Shown here: one piece after another, positions 62,771-64,000 of the stretch
Layout of the letters: every line of letters starts with the position of its first letter
How positions within the stretch are numbered: position 1 is the first letter of the stretch
NCBI GenBank assembly: GCA_963827545.1
Contig: CAWHBI010000002.1
Coordinates: forward strand, 31,644-95,643
Length of the DNA: 64,000 nt
Source: AWTP1-13 sp963827545
GTDB lineage: Bacteria; Pseudomonadota; Alphaproteobacteria; Rhizobiales; Hyphomicrobiaceae
Direction of reading: 5' to 3'
Program-made: the position numbers and the translations under genes
Notes under the pieces: model-generated
What the model saw: the letters and a program-made list of their open reading frames with translations, nothing else
The model's database searches: none
What the model was told of the DNA's origin: nothing

Positions 62771-62971
62771 ATGACACTTCAACAGCCGGAGCGATCCAAC
62801 AGCGCGCCTGTCGCGGAGCTCTTCACCGAGGCCACGATCGAGGTTCTCAACGAAGTACTCATGCAGCGCGGCATCCCAGCCGACAGGATCATCTCGATCC
62901 TTCCGGTGCCGGGACAGACGCTGGTAAAGCCGACGCCGCCGCAGTTCCGCGTGCTGTATCGGACGAGTTGA
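62771..62971 (+). CDS. Hypothetical small protein
   Basis: 66 residues from ATG 62771, with AGGAAC ten bases upstream. VAELFTEATIEVLNEVLMQR then GIPADRIISILPVPGQTLVK is a compact alpha-beta unit; the pattern of GIPADRIISI and PTPPQFRVLYRT suggests a cytoplasmic protein that binds a partner. It follows katG by 144 bp. No family was recognised. A family A repeat begins 19 bp after the stop. Confidence 0.62.
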   Translation: MTLQQPERSNSAPVAELFTEATIEVLNEVLMQRGIPADRIISILPVPGQTLVKPTPPQFRVLYRTS

Positions 62972-62989
62972 CGCCGCGCGTATTGTTTC

Positions 62990-63115
62990 ACCCGTCATCC
63001 CGGCCCAGCAATCGCGCTGGAAGCGCGATTGCGCAGAGCCGGGATCAGCGGCGAGGGGCGCGCGTGCGGCAGATCCCGGATGGTCTCGCTGCGCTCGGCC
63101 TCCGGGATGACGGGT
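62990..63115. repeat. Interspersed inverted repeat, family A, copy 5 (reverse orientation)
   Basis: 126 bp, ends ACCCGTCATCCCGGCCCAGC and CTCCGGGATGACGGGT; inner GCGATTGC/GCAATCGC-type stems. It lies between two convergent genes, as copy 4 does. Confidence 0.9.
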
Positions 63116-63119
63116 GGAA

Positions 63120-63959
63120 TCAGGCCTTGATGAGCGCGGCGTTCTTGTCGAGCACGGCCAGGATCTCGTCGCGGCTCTTGTCCGGCACCTCGAACAGCAC
63201 GCGGTCGATGCCGGCCTCTCGATAGGGCGCGAGCTTGGCCTGGTCGGGTGGGGCCGCGAACACGCTGATCGACAGGGTCTTGGGATCGCGGCCGGCCGCC
63301 GTCGCGGCCTTCTTGAGACGTTCCACCGCGCTCTTGGGCTCCCAGCCGCTGCGCGGCCGTGGGAACCAGCCGTCGCAGAACTCAACGACGCGCTTGATCG
63401 TGTGGTCGCTCTCGCCGCCGAGCAGCAGCGGCGGGTGCGGCTTCTGCTTGGGCTTGGGATACAGCCACACGGGATCGAAGTTGACGAACTCGCCGTGGAA
63501 CTGGGCTTCCTCCTTGGTCCACAGCTCCTTCATGGCGAGCGCGCGCTCGCGCAGCAGCTTGAAGCGCGTCTCGTACCTGGCGCCGTGGTTCTCCATCTCG
63601 TCGACGTTCCAGCCGCCGCCCATCGCCAACATGAAACGGCCGCCCGAGAGCTGGTCGAGGCTCGCCACCGACTTGGCGGTCACGATCGGGTCGCGCTGCG
63701 GGATCAGCGCGATGCCCGTGCCGAGCTTTATTTTCTTCGTCGCCGCCGCGGCGAAGGAGAGCGCGACGAAGGGATCATGCGTGTGCTTGTAGCGCTTGGG
63801 CAGCTCGCCGCCGCCGGGGAACGGGGTGCGCCGGCTGACGGGGATGTGGGTGTGCTCGCACACGAACAGCGACTCGAAGCCCCGGTCCTCCAACGCACGC
63901 GCCAGCTCGGCGATGTCGATCCCGTAGTCGGTCGGGAAATAGTAGGCACCAACAAGCAT
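63120..63959 (-). CDS. LLM class F420-dependent oxidoreductase-like protein
   Basis: 279 residues with the luciferase-like monooxygenase fold. VGAYYFPTDYGIDIAELARA, then RGFESLFVCEHTHIPVSRRT, IALIPQRDPIVTAKSVASLD and GRFMLAMGGGWNVDEMENHG belong to the TIGR03619-type subgroup. HPPLLLGGESDHTIKRVVEF follows. The start ATG 63959 is six bases from GGAGG, while ATG 63965 abuts it. The cofactor could be F420 or FMN; F420 use in this organism is not shown by the window. Confidence 0.88.
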   Translation of the reverse strand: MLVGAYYFPTDYGIDIAELARALEDRGFESLFVCEHTHIPVSRRTPFPGGGELPKRYKHTHDPFVALSFAAAATKKIKLGTGIALIPQRDPIVTAKSVASLDQLSGGRFMLAMGGGWNVDEMENHGARYETRFKLLRERALAMKELWTKEEAQFHGEFVNFDPVWLYPKPKQKPHPPLLLGGESDHTIKRVVEFCDGWFPRPRSGWEPKSAVERLKKAATAAGRDPKTLSISVFAAPPDQAKLAPYREAGIDRVLFEVPDKSRDEILAVLDKNAALIKA

Positions 63960-64000
63960 GGTCATCCTCCACGGGATCAGGGCACGGGCTCGCTGACACT

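Overview
The window is 64 kb of high-GC chromosomal DNA from an alphaproteobacterium, most likely Hyphomicrobiales or a close relative. Reasons: a class I (archaeal-type) lysyl-tRNA synthetase; a B12-dependent class II ribonucleotide reductase preceded by a GAAC-N7-GAAC (alphaproteobacterial LexA) box; the order lgt - midA-like methyltransferase - pgeF - lipoprotein - prs; ftsE-ftsX followed by a YdcF protein and a PlsC acyltransferase; and interspersed palindromic repeats of types common in that order. No rRNA, tRNA, CRISPR array, prophage or complete insertion sequence is visible.

Layout. 1-3.1 kb: end of a branched-chain amino acid ABC operon (livH-M-G-F). 3.2-6.2 kb: lytic transglycosylase, lipoprotein, alpha/beta hydrolase, flavin-oxidase-family protein. 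6.2-14.2 kb: glycerol kinase divergent from a glycerol-3-phosphate ABC cluster (ugpB, ugpA, creatininase-like gene, ugpE, ugpC, metallophosphoesterase-like gene). 14.2-18.8 kb: lysK, a RelB/YafQ-type toxin-antitoxin pair, kdsA, a broken cupin. 18.8-25.6 kb: small membrane and secreted proteins, a GFA protein, a single-domain response regulator, an hpt remnant, ftsE-ftsX-ydcF-plsC. 25.6-32.5 kb: nrdJ with its regulatory region, then hisC-tyrC-chaC and proC on the minus strand. 32.6-40.5 kb: small envelope proteins, ubiK, lgt, midA, pgeF, lipoprotein, prs. 40.5-49.4 kb: MATE exporter/HxlR pair, hydrolase plus acyl-CoA-dehydrogenase-like flavoprotein, glutathione peroxidase, a Phd/MazF pair, epoxide-hydrolase-like and aldo/keto reductase genes. 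49.4-59.3 kb: repeat-rich stretch with an outer-membrane protein, a ClpP-like secreted protein, LysR/Gfo-Idh-MocA pair, a glutaredoxin-DinB fusion, a MetE-like protein, a hydratase and an ankyrin protein. 59.4-64 kb: oxyR/katG pair and a luciferase-like oxidoreductase.

Two patterns run through the window. First, at least five families of short inverted-repeat elements sit between genes. Several lie flush against 3' ends, where they provide the stop codon or a short C-terminal tail, and one lies inside the midA-like gene. Second, many well conserved genes (livF, ugpC, lysK, kdsA, MATE, outer-membrane protein and others) are broken only by single-base indels, with catalytic motifs intact. This looks more like consensus error in a draft or metagenome assembly than gene decay. 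Such genes are annotated as one unit across their frameshifts; those with three or more breaks or a deletion are typed as pseudogene.

Most useful leads: the glycerophosphate-uptake cluster carrying two extra hydrolase-like genes; the LexA-type box over the nrdJ promoter; the repeat inside the midA-like gene; the repeat-supplied C-termini; the hpt gene with its catalytic core missing; and two toxin-antitoxin pairs with clear operator palindromes.
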